Shown piece after piece: positions 5,379 through 6,073 of a stretch of 6,073 bases of DNA. Under the pieces are notes generated by a model. The model did not search any database. It saw only the letters and a list, made by a program, of their open reading frames with translations, and was not told where the DNA came from. Position numbers and translations under genes: made by a program. The stretch lies in contig JAFGPH010000039.1 in NCBI GenBank assembly GCA_016926135.1, positions 1 to 6,073 of the forward strand, given 5' to 3'. The first letter of the stretch is position 1; each line of letters opens with the position of its first letter. Source of the stretch: Deltaproteobacteria bacterium. GTDB taxonomy: Bacteria; Desulfobacterota; DSM-4660; Desulfatiglandales; HGW-15.

Positions 5379-6073
5379 ATGACGCGTATCGATCCCCAGA
5401 ATCTACCCAAACATGTGGCCGTCATCATGGACGGAAATGGCCGGTGGGCCAGAAAGCGGGCAATGAATCGCATCCGGGGCCATGAGGAAGGGGCTGAATC
5501 GGTTCGTGAGATCGTCCGGACGAGTCGGAAAATGGAGATACCATATCTGACCCTCTATGCCTTTTCCGAGGAGAACTGGAAACGGCCCAGGTACGAGATC
5601 GAAGCACTCATGAAGCTCCTGAAGCGCTTTCTCAAGAGCGAAGTGGATGAAATGCGGGAAAATGGGATCCGTCTCAGGGCGATCGGGAGAATTGAGAAAC
5701 TGCCGCAAGACGTGAAGAAGGTCTTGGCGGATGTGATGGAAAAGACCGCCATGGGGCGGGACATGGTGCTGACACTCGCCCTCAGTTACGGCGGGCGGCA
5801 GGAGATCGTGGATGCCTTCAGAAAGATAGGGAGGAGGATCCAGGCCCGGGAAGTGGGTTCCGACGAGATTACCGAAGAACTTATCAACGCCTTCCTCTAT
5901 ACGTCGGACATGCCGGATCCCGACCTGCTCATCCGGACCAGCGGTGAAAGTCGGGTGAGCAATTTTCTTCTCTGGCAGATTGCCTACACGGAGATTTACG
6001 TGACCCCCACCCAGTGGCCTGATTTCCGGGAGGAGGAATACCTCAAGGCCATTGAGGACTACCAGCGAAGGGA
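5379..6073 (+). CDS. uppS: Isoprenyl transferase / undecaprenyl diphosphate synthase (3' end missing)
   Basis: This cis-prenyltransferase condenses isopentenyl diphosphate onto farnesyl diphosphate to make the C55 carrier for peptidoglycan and O-antigen precursors at the cytoplasmic membrane. The 231 visible codons include VAVIMDGNGRWA (13-24) with catalytic Asp18, the conserved His35 in RGHEEG, AFSEENWKRP (61-70), LSYGGRQEI (135-143) and DLLIRTSGESRVSNFLLWQIAYTE (182-205), all diagnostic of the family. The reading frame is open to the window edge, which cuts just before the expected C-terminal arginine-rich RRFGG-like end, so roughly 15-25 residues are missing. The ATG has GGAG (5366-5369) at 9-nt spacing, and an in-frame stop at 5328 with no start between confirms it. 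In many bacteria uppS follows frr and precedes cdsA, which may lie beyond the window. Confidence 0.96.
   Translation, partial: MTRIDPQNLPKHVAVIMDGNGRWARKRAMNRIRGHEEGAESVREIVRTSRKMEIPYLTLYAFSEENWKRPRYEIEALMKLLKRFLKSEVDEMRENGIRLRAIGRIEKLPQDVKKVLADVMEKTAMGRDMVLTLALSYGGRQEIVDAFRKIGRRIQAREVGSDEITEELINAFLYTSDMPDPDLLIRTSGESRVSNFLLWQIAYTEIYVTPTQWPDFREEEYLKAIEDYQRR

Overview
This window looks like a chromosomal segment from a moderately GC-rich Gram-negative bacterium. The gene order rpsB-tsf-pyrH-frr-uppS, the short EF-Ts (about 200 residues), the stand-alone dGTPase-like HD hydrolase and the LivG type most resemble Desulfobacterota/deltaproteobacterial genomes. That placement is an inference from gene content and protein style, not a phylogenetic result. 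I see no prophage, insertion sequence, CRISPR array, tRNA or rRNA.

Left part, minus strand (1-2196). A LivG-type ABC transporter ATPase (23-844) is probably followed by another gene of the same operon that begins at position 14 and runs off the left edge. Upstream of livG, a sigma70-like promoter (932-960) lies over a perfect 8-bp inverted repeat (942-961), which is a good candidate for a repressor operator. Beyond it sits a dGTP triphosphohydrolase-like HD-domain gene (1027-2196) with its own promoter.

Centre (2197-2480). This 284-bp divergent region holds a minus-strand promoter for dgt and a near-consensus plus-strand promoter (2271-2299) for the ribosomal operon. The latter is followed by a leader of about 175 nt. 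Two hairpins occupy the last 95 nt of that leader, one of them ending 7 nt before the rpsB Shine-Dalgarno sequence. This fits a leader through which ribosomal protein S2 controls its own operon.

Right part, plus strand (2481-6073). rpsB, tsf, pyrH and frr are packed tightly (1-nt gap, 11-nt overlap, 2-nt gap), each with a Shine-Dalgarno site inside the preceding gene, so they are probably one translationally coupled operon. They encode a 30S protein, the EF-Tu recycling factor, UMP kinase and the ribosome recycling factor: translation plus pyrimidine nucleotide supply. After a 167-nt spacer with a strong imperfect hairpin comes uppS, which makes the lipid carrier for cell-wall precursors and is cut by the right edge.

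Most of the window is conserved housekeeping sequence. The points worth a second look are regulatory: the palindrome over the livG promoter, the structured rpsB leader, and the frr-uppS spacer. I did not find a convincing undescribed multi-gene system here.
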